Origin: a candidate division FCPU426 bacterium
GTDB taxonomy: Bacteria; Oederibacteriota; PGYV01; Palsa-1178
DNA length: 17,651 bases
Direction: 5' to 3'
NCBI GenBank assembly: GCA_003167475.1
Contig: PMTB01000143.1
Coordinates: 6,321 to 23,971, forward strand
Shown: piece by piece, positions 1-6,084 of the stretch
How the letters are laid out: each line of letters starts with the position of its first letter
Numbering within the stretch: position 1 is the stretch's first letter
The notes under the pieces: model-generated
Told to the model about the DNA's origin: nothing
The model's database searches: none
The model's input: the letters and a program-made list of their open reading frames with translations, nothing else
Program-made: the position numbers and the translations under genes

Positions 1-54
1 CCCCGAGAAATGAAGTTTATAAAATATCCCTAAAGCTCAAGAAGGAGGGTTAAA

Positions 55-327
55 ATGGAACTCATCAGGTTAAAAGTGGCGGCAGCAAGCAACCCGAAGT
101 CTGTGGCAGGGTCCATAGTGAACAACATCAGGGAAAAAAAGGACGTTGAAGTCGTGGTCATGGGCGCGGCAGCCGTAAACCAGGCCATGAAGGCCATAGC
201 TATAGCCAGGGACTACATAGGTCCGGAGGGTATTGAGCTGCTGGTAAGGCCGTCTTTCACCCATTTGGAACTCGAAGGCGAGCAGAAAAGCGCCATGATC
301 TTGACGATTGTGCCGCAAATCAAATAG
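55..327 (+). CDS. spoVS: SpoVS-family (Alba-like) protein
   Basis: The 90-residue product matches the stage V sporulation protein S family along its whole length: an N-terminal LKVAAASNPKSVAGSIVNNI strand-helix, a central GAAAVNQAMKAIAIAR helix and a C-terminal strand ending in IVPQ. The family belongs to the Alba superfamily and is thought to bind nucleic acid. In Bacillus it affects late sporulation, but homologues are common in bacteria that do not sporulate, so a role in gene regulation or nucleoid organisation is more likely here (inference). The ATG has a strong ribosome binding site, GAAGGAGGG, ending 5 nt upstream. The upstream region is cut by the window edge, so no promoter can be assigned. 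The next gene lies 86 nt downstream with a palindromic repeat between, and the two may be co-transcribed. Confidence 0.9.
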   Translation: MELIRLKVAAASNPKSVAGSIVNNIREKKDVEVVVMGAAAVNQAMKAIAIARDYIGPEGIELLVRPSFTHLELEGEQKSAMILTIVPQIK

Positions 328-335
328 GGCCGGAT

Positions 336-400
336 TGTTCTATGTTCTGTGTTCTATGTTCGCTGCAGAACACAGAACAGAGAACAAAGAACACAGAACA
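336..400. repeat. Palindrome made of inverted 7-bp tandem repeats
   Basis: The left arm (336-361) is about 3.7 copies of a heptamer of the TGTTCTA/TGTTCTG type. The right arm (368-400) is about 4.7 copies of the complementary GAACAMA heptamer, separated by a short GCTGC-like centre. The transcript would fold into a long hairpin directly before the ribosome binding site of the pentapeptide gene. It is followed by AAGGGG rather than a T-run, so it is not a simple intrinsic terminator. It could be a mobile palindromic element or a hairpin controlling the downstream gene. Confidence 0.75.
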
Positions 401-413
401 AGGGGAAATTCAA

Positions 414-989
414 ATGACAAACGAAACCCACGAAGACAAAACATTTTCCAAACTCAACCTGCCCGCGGGCCTGATAGACGACTGCGAATTCGACAACTGT
501 ATCTTCGATAACTGCGACCTGTCCGATTGTGTAATTAAAAGCGGTTCGTTCACGGATTGCACCTTCAAGAACTGCTCCATGAAGCTGGTAAAATTCAAAG
601 GCACATCGCTGCGAAAGGCTAAGTTTGTAACATGCAGGCTAAACGGCATAAACTTCAGCGAGTGCAACGACGCGATGTTCTCAGTTTCCTTCAGCGAATG
701 CGACCTGTCCTTCGCCAGTTTTGACAGGAAAAAGATGAAAAAAACGGTATTTAACGAATGCCTGCTGAAAGACGCGCTCTTTTCGGAAACAGACCTGACG
801 GAATCGACCTTTAACAACTGCGACTTTTCAAGGGCCTCCTTCAACAAAGTAAACCTCACAGGCGCGGACTTCACGACCGCCTATAACTATTCCATGGATC
901 CGGATAACAACAGGATAAAAAACGCAAGGTTCATGACGCCCGGGGTGTTCGGGTTGCTGGATAAGTACGGTATAAAGATAGAAGGATAG
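414..989 (+). CDS. Pentapeptide-repeat protein with a cysteine ladder
   Basis: The 191-residue product is almost entirely pentapeptide repeats, which fold as a right-handed quadrilateral beta-helix. Phe or Leu fills the central position every five residues from about 26 to 81 and again from 93 to 153. Eleven cysteines occupy the i-2 position. The C-terminal part (about 157-190: NYSMDPDNNRIKNARF then GLLDKYGIKI) matches the cap seen in many stand-alone bacterial pentapeptide proteins. No signal peptide or membrane segment is visible, so it is probably cytosolic. The family includes DNA-mimic gyrase protectors of the Qnr/MfpA type, but most members have no known function and none is claimed here. 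I chose the ATG at 414 because AGGGG lies just upstream. The frame stays open back to 342, but that extension is only translated palindromic repeat. Confidence 0.88.
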   Translation: MTNETHEDKTFSKLNLPAGLIDDCEFDNCIFDNCDLSDCVIKSGSFTDCTFKNCSMKLVKFKGTSLRKAKFVTCRLNGINFSECNDAMFSVSFSECDLSFASFDRKKMKKTVFNECLLKDALFSETDLTESTFNNCDFSRASFNKVNLTGADFTTAYNYSMDPDNNRIKNARFMTPGVFGLLDKYGIKIEG

Positions 990-1000
990 GATTTTTTTAG

Positions 1001-1104
1001 ATCCCGTAGAGAGGCTGCTTGCTGCCTCTCTGACGCTGGATCTATAACGCAGGCAGTTTTATAGAGCCCGGGGTGAGCGGCAGCAAGCGGCCGCTCTACG
1101 GGAT
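1001..1104. repeat. 104-bp palindromic element with 26-bp inverted ends
   Basis: Positions 1001-1026 and 1079-1104 are inverted repeats matching at 24 of 26 positions; each outer end reads ATCCCGTAGAG or its complement. The inner part also contains partial complementarity (CTATAA at 1042-1047 against TTATAG at 1059-1064). The whole unit can therefore form one long imperfect hairpin. It is GC-rich compared with the sequence that follows and encodes nothing. It resembles a MITE or REP/BIME-type element. It lies 11 nt after the pentapeptide stop codon and ends with only four Ts, so a terminator role is possible but weak. Confidence 0.8.
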
Positions 1105-1415
1105 TTTGGAACATATTTGCCGTCAATTAGTTTCTTCAATGGCAATAAAGGAATCAATAGGAGCTATAGATGAGTTTATCAAAGTTTTGTATACCTTTTA
1201 TTGACTGCAGTAATAACAATTTTATTTTTTGTGTTTAACAAAAGGTTTGCGAGAAAATATCTGGATTTTCAAATTGATTATGATTTACCGAATGTATTTA
1301 TCCGTTACGGCTGCAACCGTATTCGTTTACGTTCTGGTTAAATTTGCATAAAATGTCCTACCATTGCATGGGTATTGGCATACCCACTTATAACCGGCGA
1401 ATTAGTATTTTAACC
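1105..1415. other. AT-rich gap with possible gene debris
   Basis: This stretch is visibly more AT-rich than its neighbours and holds no convincing intact gene. An ATG at 1170, preceded by AGGAG, opens a 22-codon frame ending at 1238. The next frame over is open from 1174 to 1341. It reads as a hydrophobic segment (LLLTAVITILFFVF) followed by a basic, soluble-looking tail, and it would join the 1170 start if one base were removed. That pattern could be a frameshifted remnant of a small membrane protein, but I recognise no family. A weak 6-bp hairpin (TGGGTA/TACCCA, 1369-1386) follows, without a T-run. Confidence 0.3.
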
Positions 1416-1418
1416 CAT

Positions 1419-1465
1419 AAAAACATCAAATTTAAGCCCAAATACCCCCTAAAAACCCCCAAAAA
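1419..1465 (+). promoter_or_regulatory. Roughly phased A-tracts upstream of a promoter
   Basis: Short A-runs at about 1419, 1428, 1440, 1451 and 1461 recur roughly once per helical turn, the last two alternating with C5 runs. They end 8 bp before the -35 box at 1473. This is the usual place for intrinsically curved DNA or an UP element that strengthens a promoter. Spacing and position are seen directly; curvature is inferred. Confidence 0.4.
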
Positions 1466-1472
1466 CCGCTGC

Positions 1473-1501
1473 TTGACCTTTTGCTTTAATTCCTATATAA
1501 T
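1473..1501 (+). promoter_or_regulatory. Sigma70-type promoter for a leaderless message
   Basis: TTGACC (1473-1478), a 17-bp spacer and a perfect TATAAT (1496-1501). Transcription should start near 1508, and the ATG is at 1511, so the message would have almost no 5' leader. No Shine-Dalgarno sequence precedes this ATG. It should drive the phosphatase-like gene, the membrane protein and rpiB. Confidence 0.75.
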
Positions 1502-1510
1502 CATTACCTA

Positions 1511-1939
1511 ATGAGAAAAATACTTGTTGTAGGAGGCAAGAATACCTACAGGAGCCTCATCGTCTCCGAGTATTTAAAAAAAGCGCTTAAAGACAAGGCT
1601 AAAACCGAAACTGAAGTTTTGAGTGGCGGGATTATGGCTTTTTCCGGTATACCCATCGAACCGGAAGCCGCGGTTTGCCTGGCTAAAGCCGGTATAACCG
1701 GGGAATTTACTTCTAGTCCTTTGGGCAAACAGGCGGTTTTGGACGCTGATTTGATACTTACCATGAGCGAAAAGATAAAGAACGCCATATTGGGGAAGTT
1801 TCCCGATATTCGCGGAAAGGTTTTTACTTTCAGTTATTTTTTTTCAGGCAATGAGACGGAAATGTCTGCTTCGCCCGGCTTTATGGAGGCGGCGGCGGCC
1901 ATGATCGACGCGGATTTGGACAGGCTTTTTTCAATTTAA
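1511..1939 (+). CDS. Catalytically degenerate low-molecular-weight phosphatase-like protein
   Basis: The 142-residue product follows the low-molecular-weight tyrosine/arginine phosphatase fold: an N-terminal strand and P-loop, SGGIMAFSGIPIEPEA, SSPLGKQAVLDADLILTMSE, then KVFTFSYF. The P-loop should read CX5R-S with catalytic Cys. Here it reads VGGKNTYRS, with Gly8 in place of Cys, while Asn11, Thr12, Arg14 and Ser15 are kept. The general-acid Asp of the C-terminal D-P motif is Ser121 (SASPGF). The protein is therefore unlikely to be a phosphatase. It may bind phosphorylated ligands or act as a scaffold (inference). Its place upstream of rpiB and glyA resembles Bacillus ywlE, a protein-arginine phosphatase gene. 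The start lies just after a strong -10 box with no ribosome binding site. The next gene follows after 10 nt. Confidence 0.75.
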   Translation: MRKILVVGGKNTYRSLIVSEYLKKALKDKAKTETEVLSGGIMAFSGIPIEPEAAVCLAKAGITGEFTSSPLGKQAVLDADLILTMSEKIKNAILGKFPDIRGKVFTFSYFFSGNETEMSASPGFMEAAAAMIDADLDRLFSI

Positions 1940-1949
1940 AGGAGAAAAA

Positions 1950-2642
1950 ATGAGAAGAATTGCGGCATTGCTTGTCATACTTTCGGTTTTTTCGGCCATT
2001 GCCTGCGCGGATACCATAACGCTTAAGGACGATCAGCAGTTTTCGGCGGAGGTCACTGGATTTGATAGTTACTACCTTACCGTTGTGCTGGAGAACAAGA
2101 AGGTTGTGAATATACCATGGAGGGAAGTGCGCTTTGTAAAGCACACCACTACCGCCTCCAGTTGGCTTGAAAGCACTTATATAAACAATGAGGAAGCCGA
2201 TGTCAGCACGCTTGTATCCCCAATCTCCGAGGACAAGGCGTTTTGGAACGCGGTATTCCCCGGATTTATCATTCACGGGTCGGGACACTTTTACGCAAAG
2301 AACCAGAACATGGGCATGTCGCTGATGAGCGCTGAAATAGTATCGCTTGCCATAATGGCGGTCAGCGTAAATGAAGTGCTGGCGCCCGTCGCGCCTGACG
2401 AAAGTAATACCGTTTCAACCGCTGTGTTCTTTACGGGGCTCACGATGTTTACGGTTTCATGGGTTTGGGATATGATATTTGCCAGGGCCACCGCCGCAGA
2501 TTACAACGCGTCGCATGAGTTCCTTTTGAATGATAAAAAACCGGCAGTTGAAGCCACACCGGCAATTTCAAACGCGGAAGCGGCCATAATTAACAACGCG
2601 CAGCCGGACGCCGCGGTAAATACCGGCAACGCGGCAAAATAA
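1950..2642 (+). CDS. Exported or membrane protein of unknown function
   Basis: The 230-residue product is not assigned to a named family. It begins with a signal peptide (RRIAALLVILSVFSAIACA; a signal peptidase I site after ACA is plausible, and the Cys does not sit in a good lipobox). Residues about 21-65 (ITLKDDQQFSAEVTGFDSYY... NIPWREV) resemble a small beta-rich domain seen in envelope proteins. Next comes a segment FPGFIIHGSGHFYAKNQNMG, reminiscent of the PG-hydrophobic-G-x-FY motif of small inner-membrane proteins, then two hydrophobic helices (about 125-142 and 158-175). The tail is rich in Ala and Asn and low in complexity. AAAGGAG precedes the ATG. It sits between the phosphatase-like gene and rpiB, apparently in one operon. 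Confidence 0.75.
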   Translation: MRRIAALLVILSVFSAIACADTITLKDDQQFSAEVTGFDSYYLTVVLENKKVVNIPWREVRFVKHTTTASSWLESTYINNEEADVSTLVSPISEDKAFWNAVFPGFIIHGSGHFYAKNQNMGMSLMSAEIVSLAIMAVSVNEVLAPVAPDESNTVSTAVFFTGLTMFTVSWVWDMIFARATAADYNASHEFLLNDKKPAVEATPAISNAEAAIINNAQPDAAVNTGNAAK

Positions 2643-2661
2643 ATTATCCAAAGGGGATGAG

Positions 2662-3105
2662 ATGAACATAGCGCTTGGAAGCGATCACGCGGGATGGGAA
2701 CTCAAAGAAGAGGTAAAGAAATTTTTAAGCATACAAAAAGCGGACTACAAGGATTTTGGCCCTTATAATGAGGAACCGGTCGACTATCCTGATTACGCAG
2801 AAAAGGTATGCGAGGCCGTATTATCCGGAAAGTTTGACCGCGGCATACTCATATGCGGCACGGGGATAGGGATGTCGATAGCGGCAAATAAGATAAAGGG
2901 CATATACGCGGCTTTGGTGGATAATACGTTCTCCGCGGAGATGACCATGAAACACAATAATCCAAACGTGCTGGTGATGCCCGGCAGGTTAATAGGCAAA
3001 ACCATGGGCACGGAAATAGTAAGGATATGGCTGAATACTAAGTACGAGGCGGGTAGGCATGAGAAAAGGCTGAATAAGGTGAAAGCGTTGGAGAGCAAAG
3101 GATAA
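2662..3105 (+). CDS. rpiB: Ribose-5-phosphate isomerase B
   Basis: The 147-residue product is a clear RpiB/LacAB-family isomerase, interconverting ribose 5-phosphate and ribulose 5-phosphate in the pentose phosphate pathway. Visible motifs are SDHAG (7-11), the active-site loop CGTGIGMSIAANK with catalytic Cys65 and Thr67, His98 in KHNNPNVLVMPGR, and the C-terminal GRHEKRLNKV phosphate-contact region. Length and motif order are normal for the family. The ATG has GGGGATGAG immediately upstream and lies 19 nt after the membrane protein. The stop codon TAA is the first part of an inverted-repeat element. The neighbouring glyA fits the widespread rpiB-glyA gene order. Confidence 0.97.
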   Translation: MNIALGSDHAGWELKEEVKKFLSIQKADYKDFGPYNEEPVDYPDYAEKVCEAVLSGKFDRGILICGTGIGMSIAANKIKGIYAALVDNTFSAEMTMKHNNPNVLVMPGRLIGKTMGTEIVRIWLNTKYEAGRHEKRLNKVKALESKG

Positions 3106-3235
3106 TTAAAAATTCAAAATTTAGAATTTAAAATTAAGGTGTCGCTTTGCGACCTTAATTATAATATTGCAAGGGCCCACTGGGCCCGCAGCAATAGACC
3201 ATAATTTTGAATTCTAAATTTTGAATTTTTAATTA
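3103..3235. repeat. Cloverleaf-like palindromic repeat, copy 1
   Basis: Outer AT-rich inverted arms (3104-3136 and 3202-3234) match at 32 of 33 positions, and the pairing extends by one base at each end. Inside are two smaller hairpins: AAGGTGTCGC/GCGACCTT at about 3135-3155, and ATTGC..GGGCCC/GGGCCC..GCAAT at 3166-3195. A single strand could therefore fold as a stem with two side arms. A diverged copy lies at 11602-11723. The element supplies the rpiB stop codon and separates rpiB from glyA. Confidence 0.88.
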
Positions 3236-3268
3236 AAAAGGAATTTAAAATAACCGGAGGTAAAGGCC

Positions 3269-4516
3269 ATGGATTTCACAAACTACATCGAGAAAGTCGA
3301 CAAGGAAGTCGCATACATTATAAAGCAGGAAGTAAAAAGGAACCAGGAAACCCTGCTGATGATCGCTTCGGAAAACTACGCGGACGAGGCCATACTGCAG
3401 GCGCAGGGTTCCGTATTCACGAACAAGTACGCGGAAGGCTATCCCGGGAAAAGATTTTACCAGGGAGTGGAATGGGCCGATAAGATAGAACAGCTCGCCA
3501 TAGACAGGGCAAAACAGCTCTTCGGGGCGGAACACGCGAACGTCCAGCCCAATTCGGGTTCGCAGACAAACCAGTCGATTTATCTTGCCATGCTCCAGCC
3601 CGGAGATACGATACTGGGCATGAACCTGGCTGCCGGAGGGCACCTGACACACGGCGCGGCCGCGTCATCTTCGGGCAAGCTTTATCAGGCGCACGCTTAC
3701 GGGGTAAATAAGGACACGTATCTGATAGATTATGATGAGCTCTCCGCAAAAGCAAAAGAAGTGAAGCCGAAAATAATAGTGGCGGGCGCAAGCGCTTACC
3801 CGAGGCATATTGATTTCAAGAAATTCCGCGAGATCGCCGACTCGGTCGGCGCGCTTCTGCTGGCGGATATGGCGCACTATGCCGGGCTTGTGGCCGCAAA
3901 ACTTTATCCGGACCCGGTGCCTTACTGCGATTTTGTGACGTCGACCACACATAAAACCCTGAAGGGCCCGAGGGGCGGGCTTATATTGTGCAAAGAAAAG
4001 TACGCCAAGGCCGTCAATTCAGCCGTGTTCCCGGGCATGCAGGGCGGACCTCTCATGCATGTCATAGCCGCAAAGGCCATATGCTTCGGCGAAGCCTTAA
4101 AGCCGGCTTTTAAACTCTACCAGGAACAGGTCATAAAAAACGCCAAGACGCTCGCCGATGAACTGATGAAAAAAGGCTATAAGGTCCTCACCGGAGGCAC
4201 CGACTGCCACCTGATACTTGTCGATCTCCGCCAGAATAATGTCACAGGGAAAGACGCGGCGCTCGCCCTGGAAAAAGCGGGTATTACACTGAACAAGAAC
4301 GGAGTGCCTTTTGACACGCAGAGCCCTTTTATAACCAGCGGCATCAGGGTGGGCACCCCGGCCATAACATCGCGCGGAATGAAGGAAAAAGAGATAATAA
4401 TGATAGCCGGGTGGATGGATGAGGTAATGAAAAACACGGCGGATGAAAAAGCAATAAAAATAATAAGGGAAAAAGTACTGAAACTTTGCAAAAAATTTCC
4501 GGTTTACAACAAGTAA
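3269..4516 (+). CDS. glyA: Serine hydroxymethyltransferase
   Basis: The 415-residue product aligns along its full length with bacterial SHMT, the PLP enzyme that converts serine and tetrahydrofolate to glycine and 5,10-methylene-THF. Visible motifs are LLMIASENY (about 29-37), TNKYAEGYPGKRFYQG (51-66), the PLP-ring aspartate and histidine in LADMAHYAG (Asp200, His203), and the Schiff-base lysine in TSTTHKTLKGPRGG (Lys229). Length is normal. The ATG has GGAGG eight bases upstream. A palindromic repeat fills the space after rpiB, and the right arm of the repeat could contribute promoter-like sequence (TTGAAT 3221, TAAAAT 3246, 19-bp spacing), but this is weak. The pilin-like gene begins 23 nt downstream. 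Confidence 0.98.
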   Translation: MDFTNYIEKVDKEVAYIIKQEVKRNQETLLMIASENYADEAILQAQGSVFTNKYAEGYPGKRFYQGVEWADKIEQLAIDRAKQLFGAEHANVQPNSGSQTNQSIYLAMLQPGDTILGMNLAAGGHLTHGAAASSSGKLYQAHAYGVNKDTYLIDYDELSAKAKEVKPKIIVAGASAYPRHIDFKKFREIADSVGALLLADMAHYAGLVAAKLYPDPVPYCDFVTSTTHKTLKGPRGGLILCKEKYAKAVNSAVFPGMQGGPLMHVIAAKAICFGEALKPAFKLYQEQVIKNAKTLADELMKKGYKVLTGGTDCHLILVDLRQNNVTGKDAALALEKAGITLNKNGVPFDTQSPFITSGIRVGTPAITSRGMKEKEIIMIAGWMDEVMKNTADEKAIKIIREKVLKLCKKFPVYNK

Positions 4517-4539
4517 GTTCCGCCGGAAGGAGGGGTAAA

Positions 4540-4980
4540 GTGAAACTGAAAACAAGGGAAGGATTTACGCTGATGGAGCTGATGATCGTGGTGGCCATTA
4601 TCGGATTACTGGCCGCAGTGGCCATACCAAAATACGGGGACCTGCTTGAAAAAGCAAACCTTGGAGCGACACTCGGCAACCTGGCGGCGATCCGCTCGGG
4701 TGTATCGATCTATTACGGGAGCAATATGGCGTATCCGGACACCATCGACCCGCAGGTGCAGACAAAGATGGCCGAGACCATAAGTACGGTGCTGCCGTTC
4801 GTCAAGGCGAAGTACCCGGCGGCCAACCCCCCTTACGGGAACTCGGTTACGATAGGGGCCTTGACAGGCGCGATCCCGTCAACCATGGGCTCGGGCTGGT
4901 TTTACTGCAGCGCTGACGGCACGGTTTTCGTCAATTCCACGGCGATTGATATAAAAGGCAACCCTTATACAATATATTAA
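4540..4980 (+). CDS. Type IV pilin / pseudopilin-like prepilin
   Basis: The 146-residue product has a class III prepilin leader: a short basic peptide ending in REG, then FTLMELMIVVAIIGLLAAVA. Prepilin peptidase should cut between Gly and Phe, leaving N-methyl-Phe1 and the conserved Glu5. The hydrophobic N-terminal helix is followed by a small globular domain ending in a Gly/Ser-rich region (GSGWFYCSADGTVFVNS), common in major pseudopilins. Length and features suit either a type II secretion major pseudopilin or a type IV pilin; no assembly ATPase or platform gene is present here. I chose the GTG at 4540 because AGGAGG lies six bases before it and this gives a normal 8-residue leader. An upstream ATG at 4486 would overlap glyA and give an overlong leader. 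Confidence 0.88.
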   Translation: MKLKTREGFTLMELMIVVAIIGLLAAVAIPKYGDLLEKANLGATLGNLAAIRSGVSIYYGSNMAYPDTIDPQVQTKMAETISTVLPFVKAKYPAANPPYGNSVTIGALTGAIPSTMGSGWFYCSADGTVFVNSTAIDIKGNPYTIY

Positions 4981-5016
4981 AAGAAATCCGCAGGGAATCC
5001 ATATGAGGAGGATTTT

Positions 5017-5616
5017 ATGAACGAACAGCACAATTACAAACGCAAGATATTTATAGTCAATAAAAAGTACCAGTTCAGGTATCTTTTCATAATAATATCC
5101 ACAATGCTTATATCGGTGGCGTCGGTCTATTTCACCACTTTTTACGTCATCTGGAGCAAAGTAATAGATGAGTTCTTTTTTGTACCTGAAGCGTCAAAAA
5201 AACTCGCGGAGATATTCGTCCAGACAAGCCAGCTGCTGGTCATACCCATTCTTCTGCTTGCCGCCATATTTACCGTAGCCGGCATTATACTTTCGCACAA
5301 GGTTGCCGGGCCCATATTCAGGGTTGAGCGTGTGGCGCAGGAACTGTCAAAAGGGAACCTGGATGTTAAGGTGAAATTCAGGAAAGGCGACGAGCTTCAT
5401 GAACTTGCCGATTCCCTGAACGCTATGATCGACGGGATAAAATCCATAGTCAGGGAAGACAAGGATATCACCATAAAACTCATGCGGATATCGGATAAAC
5501 TCAACGAAGACGTGAACAAGGACAAGGGCCTGAAAAAAGACGTCAAAGACGCGGTGGAAGAACTTAAAATAATAGTCGGCAAGCTTAAAGAGTCAACGGA
5601 CAAGTTCATAATATAG
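5017..5616 (+). CDS. Stand-alone HAMP-domain membrane protein
   Basis: The 199-residue product has a basic N-terminal tail, a first membrane helix (about 22-46), a short extracytoplasmic loop (47-70), a second membrane helix (71-94) and a HAMP domain (about 94-147; KVAGPIFRVERVAQELSKGN and GDELHELADSLNAMIDGI carry the typical Pro and Glu). After that comes a Lys/Glu-rich, coiled-coil-like tail with no kinase, methyl-accepting or cyclase output domain. It could pass a signal by contact with a partner or regulate pilus or envelope assembly (inference from its place between the pilin and the Wzy_C gene). The start has a strong GAGGAGG. The preceding pilin gene ends 36 nt upstream. Confidence 0.85.
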   Translation: MNEQHNYKRKIFIVNKKYQFRYLFIIISTMLISVASVYFTTFYVIWSKVIDEFFFVPEASKKLAEIFVQTSQLLVIPILLLAAIFTVAGIILSHKVAGPIFRVERVAQELSKGNLDVKVKFRKGDELHELADSLNAMIDGIKSIVREDKDITIKLMRISDKLNEDVNKDKGLKKDVKDAVEELKIIVGKLKESTDKFII

Positions 5617-5688
5617 GGTTAATAAGCAAAAAACCCGGTTTGCCCGGGCCCGGAAATTTAAAATCATCAATATAAAAGCGAGGCGCAA

Positions 5689-6084
5689 ATGACATTCAGG
5701 AAATACATGGACAAGCTCATCGAACTGAGCATCATTGCCATATTGGTCATGGTGCCGGTGATATTTTACACCCGGACAAACGATGTTTTTGAGATAAACA
5801 AGCTTTTTGTCATGAAAATGTTCGTCATTATAATTTCGGCGGCCTGGCTTTTCAATATGATCCGTGACAGGAAGATACTGCTTGTAAAATCGGCTTTTGA
5901 TTTTCCCGTGCTCGGTTATGTGGCGGCCTGCCTGGTCACGGCTTTTGTCACAAAGAACTATTATCTCTCCATTTTCGGGGTATATGAGGATTTTGAAGGC
6001 ATCATCACCATGTGTTTCTATGCCATGCTCTTTTTTATAGCGGTCAACCACGTAAAAAAGACAGGGTTCTGCAGGAGCCCGTAG
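5689..6084 (+). CDS. 5' part of an interrupted Wzy_C/O-antigen-ligase-like gene
   Basis: These 131 codons encode about four membrane helices (roughly residues 11-27, 39-57, 70-87, 105-120), the expected start of a Wzy/WaaL/PglL-type polytopic protein. The frame ends at a TAG at 6082-6084, and the same frame continues with KLVLIATFII and the rest of the protein. The last residues before the stop (GFCRSP) are out of character for a loop between helices. They lie exactly in the left arm of a 24-bp perfect inverted repeat. I read this as one gene (5689-7938) broken by a local rearrangement, an assembly error, or, less likely, stop-codon readthrough. The ATG has GAGG at 5680-5683. Confidence 0.75.
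   Translation: MTFRKYMDKLIELSIIAILVMVPVIFYTRTNDVFEINKLFVMKMFVIIISAAWLFNMIRDRKILLVKSAFDFPVLGYVAACLVTAFVTKNYYLSIFGVYEDFEGIITMCFYAMLFFIAVNHVKKTGFCRSP

Noticed and set aside
342..413. N-terminal extension of the pentapeptide protein
   Set aside because: The extension is translated palindromic repeat, has no ribosome binding site, and the ATG at 414 follows AGGGG.
1441..1467. C5-tract region as a CRISPR leader or G-quadruplex
   Set aside because: Only two C5 runs and one CC are present, too few for a stable quadruplex on the other strand, and no spaced direct repeats follow.
3103..3235. Cloverleaf-like repeat as a tRNA or riboswitch
   Set aside because: No tRNA anticodon arm, TPsiC loop or acceptor CCA fits, and a second copy lies before an unrelated gene, which suits a repeat element better.
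5634..5648. GC hairpin CCCGG-TTTGC-CCGGG between the HAMP gene and the Wzy_C gene as a terminator
   Set aside because: The A-run precedes the stem on the plus strand, so the terminator-like order (stem then T-run) exists only on the minus strand, where no gene ends. I treat it as an unexplained leader hairpin.
6082..6084. TAG as a pyrrolysine codon
   Set aside because: The TAG lies in a duplicated inverted-repeat arm between membrane helices, not in a methyltransferase, and no pyl genes are visible.
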